A DNA stretch of 64,000 nt from Usnea hakonensis (taxonomy: Eukaryota; Ascomycota; Lecanoromycetes; Lecanorales; Parmeliaceae): positions 1 through 64,000 of the forward strand of contig BLJB01000229.1 in the NCBI GenBank assembly GCA_013423325.1, read 5' to 3'. The translations under genes were made by a program, and so were the position numbers. A model generated the notes under the pieces. That model made no database searches. It was not told where the DNA came from and saw only the letters and a list, made by a program, of their open reading frames with translations. This document shows positions 42,465-55,412 of the stretch, piece by piece (positions within the stretch are counted from its first letter, which is position 1; each line of letters opens with the position of its first letter).

Positions 42465-43859
42465 AGCCCTTCCCATGGATAGAAACGCAAGGAGGCCAGT
42501 CTTGTCCTCGATTTCTTACTTGAAGAATGATAACTTTTCAAACACGAGCTGCCCATGTCCCTCCTCCATTATATCGCTGTGTCTTGCCACGAGCATTTCA
42601 ACGCATCTTAGCCAGGGACTTCTTCTGACAGGAAAGAAAAGAAAGACACACCACATCCCTAGAAAGATACACCCCGTCCATCCACCGAGACTTGCCCCTA
42701 AAACTCTTCAATAAATCTATCAAGATCTATCTCAAGACTCATCCATTCACACATCAACCCCATACCCCATAAAACCACCCATCCACCCATTTTTCTCCCC
42801 GAGAAAAAAACAATCCCTCCTTCTCAAGTCCTTCCCCTCTCCTCAAAAGCCCTCACGTCTAAGAAATCTAACCATTCCAACCCACCCCATCAACCAAAAC
42901 AATCCCCATAATCACAAGCACAACCCATCTCCCAAAAATCCTCTCATAAATTCACTAACCACGCCCTTTCTCTCTCCCCCATCCCACTCTACTCTTCCAT
43001 CTCTGCTTCACGTTCCCTTTCCAGCCTCTTCATCATCTTACCACATCCCCGAAAGTAAGACAATAACCAAAAATGGAAAAATTGGCACAGAACGGTTTTC
43101 AAAGAGAACCCTTTAGCAAAACGAAAACGGGCGTGGATTTTGAGATGAGTCTGGATGTGGCTGTAGCTGTGGTGCGGCTAACAGGCGCCAGAGTGAGGTG
43201 GTGGGGTATTGGGAAGGGGGAGGGAGGGTGTTTTTGGGTACTTTGGCAGTGAAAAGGAAAGGGGAAAAGAGACTGGGCGAAACACCAAAAACAAAAAGAG
43301 AAGGGCGTGGATGGAAGAAATGGACAATTTGATGCGTTGGTTTGATGATTGAAGAGGCGATCTGGATCGCTAAGTCTGTGGGACGATTATCGCAGAAGTT
43401 GGGATGGTTTTCGGGACTTAACATTGAAGTTCTTGTGATTTACATCTCAGACTTTGAAAAGACTGCAATGAATCGAAAACATCTCTATCACTTCTCAGGC
43501 CCGTCCTCCTGATACCGTCAAACAATCAATCGTATCGAAAATAATGGTGAGAACGCCAGTCGCCTCGCAGTGATCATTGCACACCCTCCCTGGGAGTTCA
43601 CGTACCAAGAGCTTGCCAGCTCATCATCTTTCACATGCGTGAGGCCTTGAATCGTCAAGATCCTGCCATATTCAACTCCTCATCAACCAGTCTATTGTGT
43701 TCTGGTCCATGTGCGCCAATCAATGCATCGCTTCGTTTCCATGCTGTGATGTGGATCCCCAGTCTTTACCCTGCGCCATAATTGTCAATTACCCATTTGG
43801 TGTTCCATCGTGATTGACTTTTGCTCGTTACATTGACTTCCCCGTGAATGCTAGATCGC
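42465..43859. other. Convergent intergenic region TFA1-deubiquitinase (1.4 kb)
   Basis: From about 42640 to 43060 the plus strand is very rich in C and A (many CCCAT and ACCC runs), then G-rich around 43190-43270. Open frames there are composition artefacts. No RNA gene or transposon is recognised. Confidence 0.45.
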
Positions 43860-46800
43860 CTATGGAGAGGGAAACTCCGAATCCGAATCTGTAGGTATAT
43901 CATCCGATGCGTTGTTCCAAGTTTCTACAAGATATCAGTAAAGTCAAGAAGAATGACGCATCGACGAGGTGTTACCTGAAGCTGCTTCATCCACATCAGA
44001 AACCGTCAGAGCTTCTAGGCTGGCCACGATACCTTCAAAGCCGTCAGTAATGCAAGTGAAAACTCGTCGATCGGCTAAACTCACTTTCGGCTTCGGCGAT
44101 AGGCCCCTGATCATGTTCTGGTCCGTAGTACATCTGGAGACAGTGTCTGATAACCGTGATGACCTGTTCTACGCTCTTGGCGTCTTGAGTCTTTTGGGCT
44201 TGTACTAACGAGAAGCAGCGCCTCGTGCAAGCTGCCTGGAGTTCTCTCCCGACTTTTTCAATAAGTTCTGCGTGCTCCTCGTCATCCATGGCCCTGATGT
44301 CGTGACCAAATACAAGCGTTTTAAGGAGGTCGATGGTGCCATTCCGTATGGGCTCCTCAAAGTACATGACTAATGGGGGTGCCCATAGATGTACTGTTTT
44401 CAAAACACAGCGATTGAAAAAATCTGGCGATCTCTCTAGGCTTAAACTTTGTATTCGGCGTGCCTGAGCAAAAAAGTCGAGGTGCTCCCGCCCACCATAT
44501 GTACCAATCGTGTCGACCTCTCCAGCAATGTAATTGATGACATGCCGTGCATTGTTTTCCGTTGGACAAGATTCACAGAAGACGAGTGCGGCCCGTAAAA
44601 AAGGCGCAGCTAAAGTCGCTGGGTCGCTGTTGATGCCGTTGGTGATCGTGTTTTGAACAGCAGATAGCATGCCGAAATCCGGCTCCGCAAGGACCATAGC
44701 TCGAATTATTTTTTTGGTAGCTAGCGAATTGTTGCCTGCATCGAGAACCTTGGTCAGAAATATACAGGTATTCTTCGATCGCGAAAGATCGCCCCCAATG
44801 CGCATGTATTGATCTTCAAGAAAAGTCAGCGCCATTCCATCTTTTTTCATCTTTCGCTCTCGGGGTCCTCGCACGGTCTCACTTCGCAGCTCAACTTTGT
44901 CCAAGAGGTTGGCGAGCAGCTCGGTGAGCTTGTTGAGTGAGAAGTTTCGACCCTTCTCTAGAAGACGGTAGTAATGACCATAGTGAGGATGCTCGTGGCG
45001 GAGTCGGGGAACCTTCGGGTTGTCAACAAGAAGAAACTCCAGGCAGCCTGAAAGAAACCCTTGATTCAGAAGAACATGACATTCATGTGGCCCAAATAAG
45101 GCCATTTCAGCCAACAGGCCAAAGTAATCATCCCACGCGCGGATATGCACAGGCATAAAATTCCAAAGATCTTTAAGACGGCGAATGAGTCTTGGAAAGA
45201 CTGCATCTAGATGCATTTCCTTTCTAGACGCTGTGCGCGCTACCTCGTCTGCCACTTCAAGGCCAAACCACCGCGGCTCGTTGCTTCGGAGATGTCTGAG
45301 AGCAACAAGGATCATGCCTGAGAAATCCTTGCGGACTTTTGGAGAAGGACAGCGAAGTAGCAGGTTACGCAGAGCGAATTCGTGATGCAGAACCCAGTCT
45401 ATGGCGATCTTGCAACAATTCGAACAAGAACCGATGACTTTGGTTAGAGAAGCAAGCATCTTACCAAAATCCGGACAATCTTTGGTTCTCGAGAGCACCC
45501 TGTCAAGATGATCTAGCGACAGCAGAATGGCTTGCTTCTCAATTGCATGGTCTTCCGTACATTTGTCTTCGTTCACAAAGCGAGACTGTTCCAGGAGCTG
45601 CCTTACGAAAGCCGCATGCGCTGGATCGAACATGCAATAAGTCCGTAGCCAATTAGCATTCTGAATAGCAACAGGAACTTCGGTTGCGGACGGCATTGGA
45701 CTCTTGGCTGGGACCCCAAGCAATTCAGGAGATTGAGTCTCATCGTATGACAACTTTGGACCGCATCTTTCGTAGAACAGCATGTACGCGTTCCAGGACT
45801 TCAGGTAGCGCGATGAGTAGCCTGAGGATTCGTTGAAGCCCCCAAAGCACTGATCTGGTATATGTGAGCTATCGAAAGGCATCACGTCGATGTCGTTAAA
45901 CTCGACCCATGTCTTGCCGCTTGCAGAACCCGACGGCCGCTCTTGAATATATGAGTAGTAGTGGCCAGATTCTGCGGTACCGCTATGAACTAGGACACCA
46001 ACGAGATTGAAAACATCGGTTGAAGCTGACTCCCCCCCATCTTTCAGATAGTCAACGTGGTAGGGAGCCATGTCGATCTGTTCTGGAAACTCAAAGACGT
46101 CGTTGATCTTACTCCGCATGCCAGTCATGACATCGTAGTCAAATCTTTTCAAGTGGAATATGAGATTGTTAGGAATATCCTTGAGGCAAGCCCTGAGAAG
46201 ACATCAGCAAAAAGCCAGGAACATGCACTATCAAAGATGACAAACCTTTTAACTGCATCAACGTAGCAGCCGCAAGAAGTACAGGAGTACTTGTTATCTT
46301 GGAGAAATTGTCAGCTCGTTCTGAACAAATCGTCTCAGATCATGGACTGACCTCCTTCCATGACCTCCCCACCCACATAGGCGTTCAGACTGTCCAATAA
46401 CGTTAACTTCCCTTGGATATCACATTGAATCGCCGAGAAAGGTTCCAACCTCTCAGAGATGTGGGAACACTCTTTAGACTTGATTTGCTGCACAATTTGG
46501 CCGCCGTAAAAAGCACGGAATGTCTTTTTGTCGGCACCAGACAAGATCTGACTCTCCCATCTGTCAAAGAGTAAATTATAAAACTCATCCACGTCCATTT
46601 GTACGGTAACGTCAATCGGCCCATTATCGTACGTAATGATGGATTCTGCGATTCCAGTGGGATCCACACATTTCATCAAAGACTCTTGCATGAAAGCAAA
46701 CAGGTTTTGCGTTTCATGGAGTAGTCTCTGGGATGAGGTGCCATCCGCCACATTGGTATTGAGCATAAATGCACGGAATTTGACGTTCATAAAGAGCTGA

Positions 46801-49800
46801 GTGAACAAGGAGTTCATATAGCACGTGTTCGATAGATTCCTTAGGCCAGGGTATCCTGCTGGAGCTCTTATACATTTATTTCGTTCGAAGTTGTGATTTG
46901 GCTCATAATGACACTCTTCTGAAATTTGAGCGAGACCCCAAGACCATGCCTGGGATTCCTCACCTCGAGGGAGCAAATCTCTGACAAGTATAAGCAATTC
47001 TTGATAACGGCCAATGTCATTGCTCAACGCCAAGACGATGGAGTAAAGTTCCTCACGCGTCCTGGTGAATAGATTCGGCGTTCGAGTCTGGATCAGAGCG
47101 CCATTGAGGGGTTCCGGAATCTTGGGAAAGAGGTGAGTATGGAAAACTTTTTCAGCGAGACCGTCACTGTAGGAGTTAGAGGTATCAGAAAACTTTGCGT
47201 TGGAAGACCTACGGTGCGTCCAAAGGCTTGCCTCGGTCTTTGAGTAGTTGGGAAGAGAAGTTCAGCAGATACGAAAGTCCAAGGACAATCCAGTCTATCT
47301 GATCGCGACCAACAAACTGTCCATGATTAGTGATAGAGCCAAAGCGTGGAGTTACTCATACCAACCTCTTCATGTTGATGCTTCAGGAGTAGTTCACTCC
47401 AATCATGGATGTACCTTGATATGTCTAAAGTCTCGTAATATGCGTCACCTGTCGATCTGAAGAGGAGCGTTGCGACCTCAAAGAATTGTTGCGAGGCCGT
47501 ATTTCTGTATTGAAGGCAATCGGGAATGACCTTGGCTGTATTTTCCCACAAGTAGGAATTGAAGTTCTCAGCCGGCTCTATCTGGGATCTGTCCATTGAG
47601 TCAGAGGAGCTTTCCAAAGCCTATTTAAGTAGCTATCCAGGACTTACGCAGATAGAGAACGACAGATGGTTTTCACCCACTCAGCCACTCTGACACGTGT
47701 TTGCCATTTTGGTTCGTCAAGTAAAAGCTGCCGCAGGAGCGTGGAACATACATCCGCATCTTTGAGATTGTTCCAGAAAACATCAGAGCAGGAGGAGGCC
47801 TTGAGAATGGCTGCAAAGCAATTGATTGCCAAGAGATCAGCCTCGGAATTGTTGATTACGCTAAGAGCCTCTGGTATCATAGAATGCAGACGCTTCAGTA
47901 GCACCAGTGGGTCAGGGAACACAGCTAAGCTAGCTTCCGCGGGTATAGGATCTGGGTAACGGCTTGGGTCAGCAGATCATGTACTAAGATTGAGACGGGC
48001 ACAAACCTTTGAGGAATACGAGTAGACAGTCTACCAGGCCTAACGCTACGGTAATGTCGACTTCGGCGTCATGCGACCCAACGTTGAGATTGAGCGTTGA
48101 TAAAGCTGCACTCAATGAGTGAATGCCATGGTGGATGAAATCCACACTCGCAGGGCCCTGAATTACGTCAGAAGATAATATGGTCAAGATAGCGTCTCAG
48201 ATGTTTTACGTACATTCTGGGCCTGCTGCAACGAGCAAGTCCTGAGTGCGTAGACAGAGTAGAGGATCTTGAAAGGCGATGTTGGAGGGAAGACAGCTTC
48301 GAGCGTTGTATCTTTGGAGAGTATCAATTCTGTGATACTACTGTGAGGCGGAAACGCAACTAAAAAGTCATGGACCTGGACAGCGTCAGTCGTGGATGAC
48401 TTGGTAAAATTTGTCTCCGTGGCCCACCTCTTTGGCAAGCTTGTCCTCCATTCCCAATAATTGATACAAGTCGGAGAAATGAGCTAAAATTCCGAGCTCA
48501 ACCGGCCGTAAATCCGACGCATGAGAATTACTTGGTGTGGACTCGGCATCTGCAGCTCTCCGAATAATGAGAAGGCCCTTCTGATCGAATTTCAGGCTAC
48601 GAAGGGTCTGATTATTAATACTTTTCAGATTTAAAACTTGACCCCCTGCAATGGCACTGAAATTAGGGAAGCCTGTCAAAGAGATCAGGCGACTGGACAA
48701 TTCTTGTATGGTCTCAAGGTCCCCGACCTCCAACGTTCGGATATCAGTACCTGCGCCGCCACTAAATGACTGGTAACGGATGTTGATAAGGTCTCCTTTG
48801 AGCTCGCGGGGCTCATGAGGCAGCTGTGGCTGACTCTGTGGCTGGGGGCTATATTGAGGCCGTGATCGAACGCCGTGAACGAACTCTTTAAGTATCATGA
48901 GAGATCTTGAGAAACACAACTTTTGCGCCTGGACCTCATCTTCTGAGGCAACAATCACCATTGGTTCATCCTCCCCACTAGATGTCCCATCGCTGTAAGA
49001 TCGCAACTTGGAAGCTGCAGAGCTCAGTTGTCGGATGCAACGTTCGACTATCTCAATGTGTATAGCGTCAGTCGCGGCCTGGGTTCTGCGTAGAACCTCT
49101 GGCGAATCAAGACACATTGCAACAAGCAAGCTGATCGATTTATGCTCGATGCTACCAGGAGGCGCTGTCAGCGACAGCTGCCAAAGTAGGTCTGTCGCAG
49201 TCGGCCCTCCGTCGGCTTCCTTATCGAGTCGGGATGTCGACACACACGAATGATAATGGACAACTTCTTGAACGAACTGTAAGCAACCACTGGCGTAATA
49301 TTTTGGCTGTAGCCGGGGAAGGTAATCTTTTATTAGTTGGTCAATGAAAGGATTCTCAGTGGCCTTGCACCGTCGTAAGGCTTTGAGAAAGCACATCCAG
49401 CCATATGATCGGGCCCGATCATGAGGCGCTTGGGAACCTACCGCAAAGTCCCACAATTTACCGCCAGCACTGGAGGTGATCGTGTCTGGGGCTGAGACTA
49501 TGACGTGTTGGAGAAGAATGGTACGAATGTCCAAGCGCTCTTCAAGCATCGGAGAATGGTCATTTGATGATCGCTCGATATCTATTATATGTGCGAATTC
49601 TTCGATCAACAACGTTGTCAGATCTGAGCCTTTGGTTAATATTATGATCTCTGCTTCCGGATTCTGAGAAATCAAAGCAGACATCGCAGAAATGCTGCCT
49701 GTCGCATACTCGGTCCGATCCGAAATGTCTTTGATGCACTCCCGGTAGATGGCTTTTCTGTCCGCATCACTAGGCCCAAATTCGAGCAAGCTTCCGAGCT

Positions 49801-52092
49801 CGTCCCTCGCAAAGTTGTGGATTTCTCGCTTTCTTGGATGCTCCAAAGGGCTTTCGGCTAAGGACTGGCGGATGAGCCGAATGCATAGGTGGAACGGTGC
49901 CATGTCCATTTTCTGGAGAAATATAGGATTCTCACTCTTGCTCTGGTTCCATGTTCTCCGAAGATGGTTCAGCAGCGTTCTGCCATAATTGATCATGCTA
50001 GAGTCGAAGGTATACATTGGAATTTCGTTGAGTTTTGCAGTAAGGTAGAGCAGTATCGGGTAGCTCGAGATGTTGAAGATACCATTGAGCATAAAGAGTA
50101 ATGCATCGATGAAACGCGAATCTGGACTTGTAACCACGCCCTTCCAAATGACATCCGATTGAACATCAGTATATCTGCCAGTGACAACGAGGAACCCTAC
50201 AATATTGGCACATCTATTAATGAGCTGAGGGTGGGATTCGACACCGACGAAATAATCCACAAGCTTGTTGTCGAGCATGAAATCGGAAAGATACTGCGCA
50301 ATCGGATGGTCTTTGCTGCCTTCGTGGCCTTGGACATATTTCTGATACACTTGTACCAACTCCAGCTGCATGGTATCAACACCCTGGACTCTGATTTCCA
50401 TTCGGCCTTCAAGGATACATTTCTTTAAGAGTCCAAATTTCCAAGCCAACTCGATGAGAAGAGCGCCGTCGTCGCGGTCAAAATCTTGCAGAAGAGCTAG
50501 CTCTTCATGTATGATTTTGCCGGCTAGGTGTTCGTCTGCGTACACTATGTTCTGAAGAAGGCTTGACATTGTGTTGACGAGGCCTTGACTGGTCTCTATG
50601 GACAAGGCCGAAACCTGTTTGCTGATCAAATTCTGGAACTGATTATCAATGACCAAGAAGAATCGATAAAGTTGACTAGGCAAATCCCGTGTAAAGGGGA
50701 GCCACTCCTCCTCCTCAGTCGCTGCACCGCTGCTTTGTAGGACTCGAAAATGACTCATCACTTTGTTGGCGATATTTAAATAGACCCAGATAATGTTAGT
50801 CACTCCGGGACATTTCTGGGAACGCTCGAAGAGTTCTCTGCAAGTCTGGGTCATACACGTGACACCGTTTGCTGGTGGTTGGACAAATCTGCTGACTATC
50901 GCGGTCACTGGGACTTTGACATCGTACCTGGATGTATCCACGACAGACTTCCAAAATACAGAAGTAGGGCATTGAAGTTGGACGAAAGGAGCAACATAGC
51001 GGCTGGAAATGAGATCAGGAGGGTTTCCTGGATCTTCCAAGTGGCTAGCCAGCGTCTGATTATCGATTTGGGCCATCCGCATAGCCAAAGCTGTATATGA
51101 AACCAAAAAATCCTGCAGAGGATCTATTCCGCTCGTCGTATCGCCAATACTCGTTTGCGCCAACCTGATGATCCCCAATTTGTTGCTGAAATTTGACACG
51201 ATCAGCATCTTCATACAATGGATAGAGCAGAAATTACTACCTTCGTTTGGTCAGACCTTCCACCAGGGAGGGAAATTCGTCCCAAAGGGCACGCTCTTCA
51301 TGATACATATCCCACCATTGAGAGGTGTGTGACTCTGTTGTGTCAAGATACATTTCAATCCAGATATGTAGGCGGCGAAAATGTTCACCGTCTTCAAGAT
51401 CACCTTTAGAGGAGTCAGTTGGTACTTCACTGGAAGCAACTCAACCACTCACCTTTCTCAAAGATCTGGGCGAGCGTAGCTACGGTTTTCCGCAGGTTCC
51501 TGGCCCTATCACCCAGATACGGAAAGTCTTCTAACACAGTTTGTTGGGTCTCCTTCGCATCCATGAGACTTGTCGCGCTTATCAATGGTTTCCATCTTGT
51601 CTCCCCTGGTTCATCATTCATATCTTCGATCTCTGCGACTTCGATCTCAGGGCTACGCGGAGGAGAGGAGGTCACAGAGATGACGTTGGATGGCGAAGAG
51701 TCTAATTTGCTGGACGGGTCATTAGAGCGAGACAGAGTATGGTCACCTCCACCTCCACCCCGCAATGAAGGGGTGTCGCCGACTTGGGCGGACGTTTGTG
51801 TTGGAGAGGTGGTTGTGCTAGGTTCTCGGACATTGATTGTCACTTCTTTGCTGGGTGTAAGACTCATACTTGTGTTGACATGCGGAGGGGTGGTCTGAGC
51901 TTTTGCGGGCTCCGATTTGGCCGGCGTAACTCCCAGTCTGTCTGCAGACATACTTCTGTATGTCCTGTCTCCACTGTCCAAGCGAGGGCGTTTCCTGGTG
52001 CCGGAAGCGTCGGTGTCTTCCATAGGCTCTCTTGGCCCAACGGACTTTGCACGAGTGGTGGTAGGGATGGATCGTATTAAAACTGAGTCCAT
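43860..52092 (-). CDS. Very large ubiquitin C-terminal hydrolase (USP family)
   Basis: A deubiquitinase of the USP (C19) family, comparable in plan to animal USP9X/USP34. Thirteen exons on the minus strand (52092-51453, 51403-51241, 51185-48428, 48375-48214, 48157-48007, 47951-47648, 47588-47366, 47316-47213, 47166-46352, 46297-46246, 46192-44085, 44032-43976, 43924-43860) sum to 7,602 nt, 2,533 residues, with every junction in frame. About 1,600 residues of helical repeat-like sequence precede the USP domain. A ubiquitin-like stretch lies just after a Pro/Gln-rich linker (INIRYQSFSGG...LNLKSINNQTL). The catalytic Cys is near residue 1617 (GLRNLSNTCYMNS), a zinc-finger CxxC is at SCTSCG, and the catalytic His is near 1868 (ESGHYYSYI). 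The first 210 residues are Ser/Thr-rich. The ATG at 52092 is the first in frame. Confidence 0.93.
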
Positions 52093-52790
52093 GACATTGT
52101 GCTTGCCGAGTGTTCTATGGCCGAGTACTGTGGCCAAGAACTCAGGACAGAGAGGAAGAAGTGAGGTTGAATAAAAGGAAGTGAAGAAGCTGGATAAGGC
52201 AAATGAGAAGTAAGAATATAGGTTGTAGAAAGCTGAAGCTGTGTGGTTGTAGAAGGTTGAAGCTGAGAGAGAAGAGTGGGGTTTGTGTTGTGTGCTTGTG
52301 TGTCTGTCTCTTCGGAAGAAGTACTTTAAAGTACAAGGATTATGACTAGGCTGCGAAGCTGCTGGGGAGAAAAAACGCGCTAGTATTCTGACCCCGCCAT
52401 AATCTCATTGGCTAAAAGCAAAATTACGTGAATCCTACCTACGACCCATAATACCTCAGGGTCTTATTATTAGCACTCTAGAAGTATGTCAAAGACTCTT
52501 ATCCAAGAATGCTCCTTCAGTTCAATTGTTGATCATAATTGTTCATTCTTAAAATTACAAGCGATGTCTTGATGATTAGCTTCTGTAGTTGGGCTTTAGT
52601 ATGAGGTCATAGTGTAGGTACCTTACTGCTTGACTCTTAAAGAAAGCTTACTTAAAATAGGTAAGGCTAGCAACTTGTCTCTACCCATACGAATTCTCAA
52701 TCTCATCTCACATCCCCAGAACAAAAAATAACCCGATGAAAGATTCTATAAGATTCATCAAACTATTAGGAACGAGAGCGAGTGTCTGCC
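52093..52790. promoter_or_regulatory. Shared promoter region of deubiquitinase and POP3
   Basis: 698 bp between divergent starts. Next to the deubiquitinase the minus strand is a strong CT-rich leader (52140-52340). An AGGTACCTTAC motif occurs at about 52615. No gene is visible. Confidence 0.45.
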
Positions 52791-53838
52791 ATGGAGAGCA
52801 AAACCACATCTGGAAAGCCCAAAACCGTATTCAACTTAGATACGCCATACGATGTACAATGGTAAGCTCCAATCTCAGACGCCTCGAGCGGTCCAATATT
52901 AATCAAGTCTGTAGGCCAGTAATACGAGCTAATGACCAGACCGAAATAATGGACATGCTTTGCAGGTAGTCTTCTTCCAATAGCACCATCGACAAAATGC
53001 CTCACTCGCTTGACCAAATCTTCTCCTTCCTCAAAGAATTATCACACAGACCAAGGGCGACTTGCCCAGCTTCCAAATCTTAAACGGTTCATCTCTGTGG
53101 AGCTCGAAAGCTGATTCTCATCCTTTATGTAGCTTGCTCAGTCCAATTGGGGAACACAAGTCGCCTACTCCTTCTAAAGGGAAGAGGGCAAAGAAGAGGA
53201 AGAGAAGAGGAGATGCGACCATCCAAAACAAGTCAGCGGACCTTTCCAATGAAGGGGTTCCTAGAACGGATGCTCTTCCACAGCTGGAGATTTGGGACTA
53301 CCTGACCGTTGGATTTAACACGACCACTAGGTTCTTGGAATTCCTGGCCCAAAAAATTAGGCCAGATTCAGGTGAGGATGAGAATTTGAACGCGGTAGTA
53401 CCAATCAAAAGTACCAATCAGCCGTCTTTCGATACTGCGAGAATCGAGCCGCTGACTGCAGTCTTTGCTCTTCGCTCTGGCCAGCCATCTGTTCTCTATT
53501 CCCATTTACCGCTTTTGGTGAGAGCCGCAAATCTCGCCGTACCCTCGTCACCGTCCACAAGGCTCATTTCGCTTTCAGAAGGAGCTGAAGTCCGATTGAA
53601 GTCTGTTTTCGGTATTCCACGGGTTGGAATGATTGGCTTGAAGAATGGTGCACCAAATGCTTCCTCCCTGGTTGAATTTATCAGAGCCAACGTTCCAGAA
53701 ATGGAGATACCGTGGCTTCAAGAAGCGATCAAGGGCGAGTACTTGCCTGTCAAGATTAACGCGATCCAGGGTATTGCGCCACGCAAACCAAAACAAAAGT
53801 TGCGCCCTTCAATGGCGGCAACGGCAACTAATGATTGA
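52791..53838 (+). CDS. POP3: RNase P/RNase MRP subunit Pop3
   Basis: Pop3 (related to Rpp38/L7Ae proteins) is a protein subunit of nuclear RNase P and RNase MRP, acting in tRNA 5' processing and rRNA maturation. Three exons (52791-52861, 52915-52965, 53133-53838) give 828 nt, 275 residues. The start reads MESKTTSGKPKTVFNL, then PYDVQWP across the first junction and LCSLLSPIGEH across the second, the family hallmark. A basic stretch GKRAKKRKRRG follows. The core domain has ALRSGQPSVLYSHLPLLV and GIPRVGMIGL, as in fungal Pop3. Exon 2 is only 51 nt and lies between introns of 53 and 167 nt; skipping it would lose the conserved WP. Confidence 0.87.
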
Positions 53839-54191
53839 ATGAGGTATCGCAAACGCTAATAGAGTGGATGGGGACTTTCCGGAGAGAGCATCGGCCAAGC
53901 TAAGACTACTGGCGAAAAGAAGTTGGTAGACAAGTCTGCCGGCCTCGAGTTTTATTTCTTCGCTGTTGGCTACGGCTTGGTCACGTGCTGCCAGTCTTGT
54001 GACGCACGGGGCGTGCCAGATGGATATTCAAGATCCATTGTCCTCATGCCACAAATATCAAGGTTGCAATAAAAGTAGTATAACGATTTGTCCACATGTC
54101 GCATTCAACGAATGCGTAAAAGGCGTTGTTGTGGGTCCGAGAACAGCAGACGCTACTGTAACTCCATCACATTTCAGAGTATTCAACCTAT
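53839..54191. other. Convergent intergenic region POP3-TMEM170-like
   Basis: 353 bp; nothing coding recognised. Confidence 0.45.
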
Positions 54192-54818
54192 TCATAGGCC
54201 ACCTTGTATGGAGAATGAGGAGACGATCAGCACCAGCACACTAACCAAAGACCACACAAATGGGATCCAAGTCGACACCCTGAAGCCTCCAGCATTGTAG
54301 ACAGCGCCGAGCCTGCTAGACGATCAGCAACCTCCCCCGTCTAGGTATCCCATCACCCCCATCAACCTCGCTCTACCGACTGATCCACAGTCATAACAAT
54401 AGAGACCAGCGCACAGGAATCACACTCACATCAACCCAACCACACTGCCTGCCAACACTGCCTCTACGCCCGCCACAATTCCGTACACGACTGGCACTAC
54501 CCATAGCACCTTGATCTTTTGCAATGACTCTTTCTTTCCCCTCTTCGACTGCCTTCCCTTCAAATGCTCTTTCCCATCTATTGGTCTATTTCTCCCTTCC
54601 AACCACAAATTAACCGCCGCGTACGTCCCCACAAGCAAATGTACGGTCTCGAAGACGATGATGGTCCAGAAGAGAGTGAAGCGCCAAATATCGTGGACGT
54701 GGTAAAGGAATTTGGGCTTGACGAGATCATGGGGCCCAATGAGCCAGTAGAGCGAGGGAAAGGAAGGGGTTGTGTAATTTGCCGGGACCGGAGTTCTGGT
54801 TTTGGATGAAGCGGGCAT
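54192..54818 (-). CDS. TMEM170-like integral membrane protein
   Basis: Two exons on the minus strand (54818-54430 and 54312-54192) sum to 510 nt, 169 residues. After a short N-terminal region with LYWLIGPHDL come three hydrophobic helices: residues about 47-70 (RFTLFWTIIVFETVHLLVGTY), about 105-130 (WVVPVVYGIVAGVEAVLAG) and about 145-165 (PFVWSLVSVLVLIVSS). A Lys-rich loop lies between the first two. This plan fits the TMEM170 family, whose animal members shape ER sheets and the nuclear envelope. The 117-nt intron splits the codon for a Met, and the second exon begins LGAVYNAGGF. Family assignment rests on topology and motif memory. Confidence 0.75.
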
Positions 54819-55412
54819 GGTGCGAGGCGGTCAAGAAGGTTTTTGACGAGGCAACAATCGTTCAACCGCAGACGGAACAGCGATTGAGCATTGACCTCGT
54901 ATCCATTTGGACGGGGCAAGAACTTCGAAAAAGTGTTTGCTTGACCGTTGAACGACGTGTGCAAGTACAGTAAAATAGGTAGGTAGTCAGGAGTGCTGAT
55001 CGACTCCAAGCTCCCCTCGGCTCTCCCGCTCGCCGATCTTCAAGCGTCAAAGCTTGGCATGACTTCGAGGAGTGTTGACATTACACTGTCACCTGTGCAT
55101 CTACCCAGTGTTTCTTGGAACCATGTTGATTGCCATATGGGCGAGAGCGAAACGAAGAATGGTATTGACTTCGATGCCAACCCTTGGTACTATCGATCAT
55201 CTCTTGTCTATGGGGCTCTTAGAAAATGCGGGTCCGGTACGAATACGGTGGTGCTCGACGTCATGATTGGATGTGATAAGGCGCGCATTGACACCTCGCG
55301 AATGGATACAAGGTCTCGTCAATGCTAGTTTTGAGGGACTCATATCTTGCAGTCTGAAGCTGTACAAAGACTTTCCTCTCCTCGTCAACGTCCAATCGTC
55401 GACTAGGTAGGG
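54819..55412. other. Divergent intergenic region TMEM170-like/SDR
   Basis: 594 bp between divergent start codons. Short open stretches are present but show no recognised coding signal. Confidence 0.4.

Noticed and set aside
43113..43424. 103-codon minus-strand frame between TFA1 and the deubiquitinase
   Set aside because: Driven by a strongly skewed C/T-rich tract; no similarity.
52093..52137. 15-codon N-terminal extension of the deubiquitinase
   Set aside because: It would start at TTG, not ATG; the first ATG is 52092, so the extension is leader.
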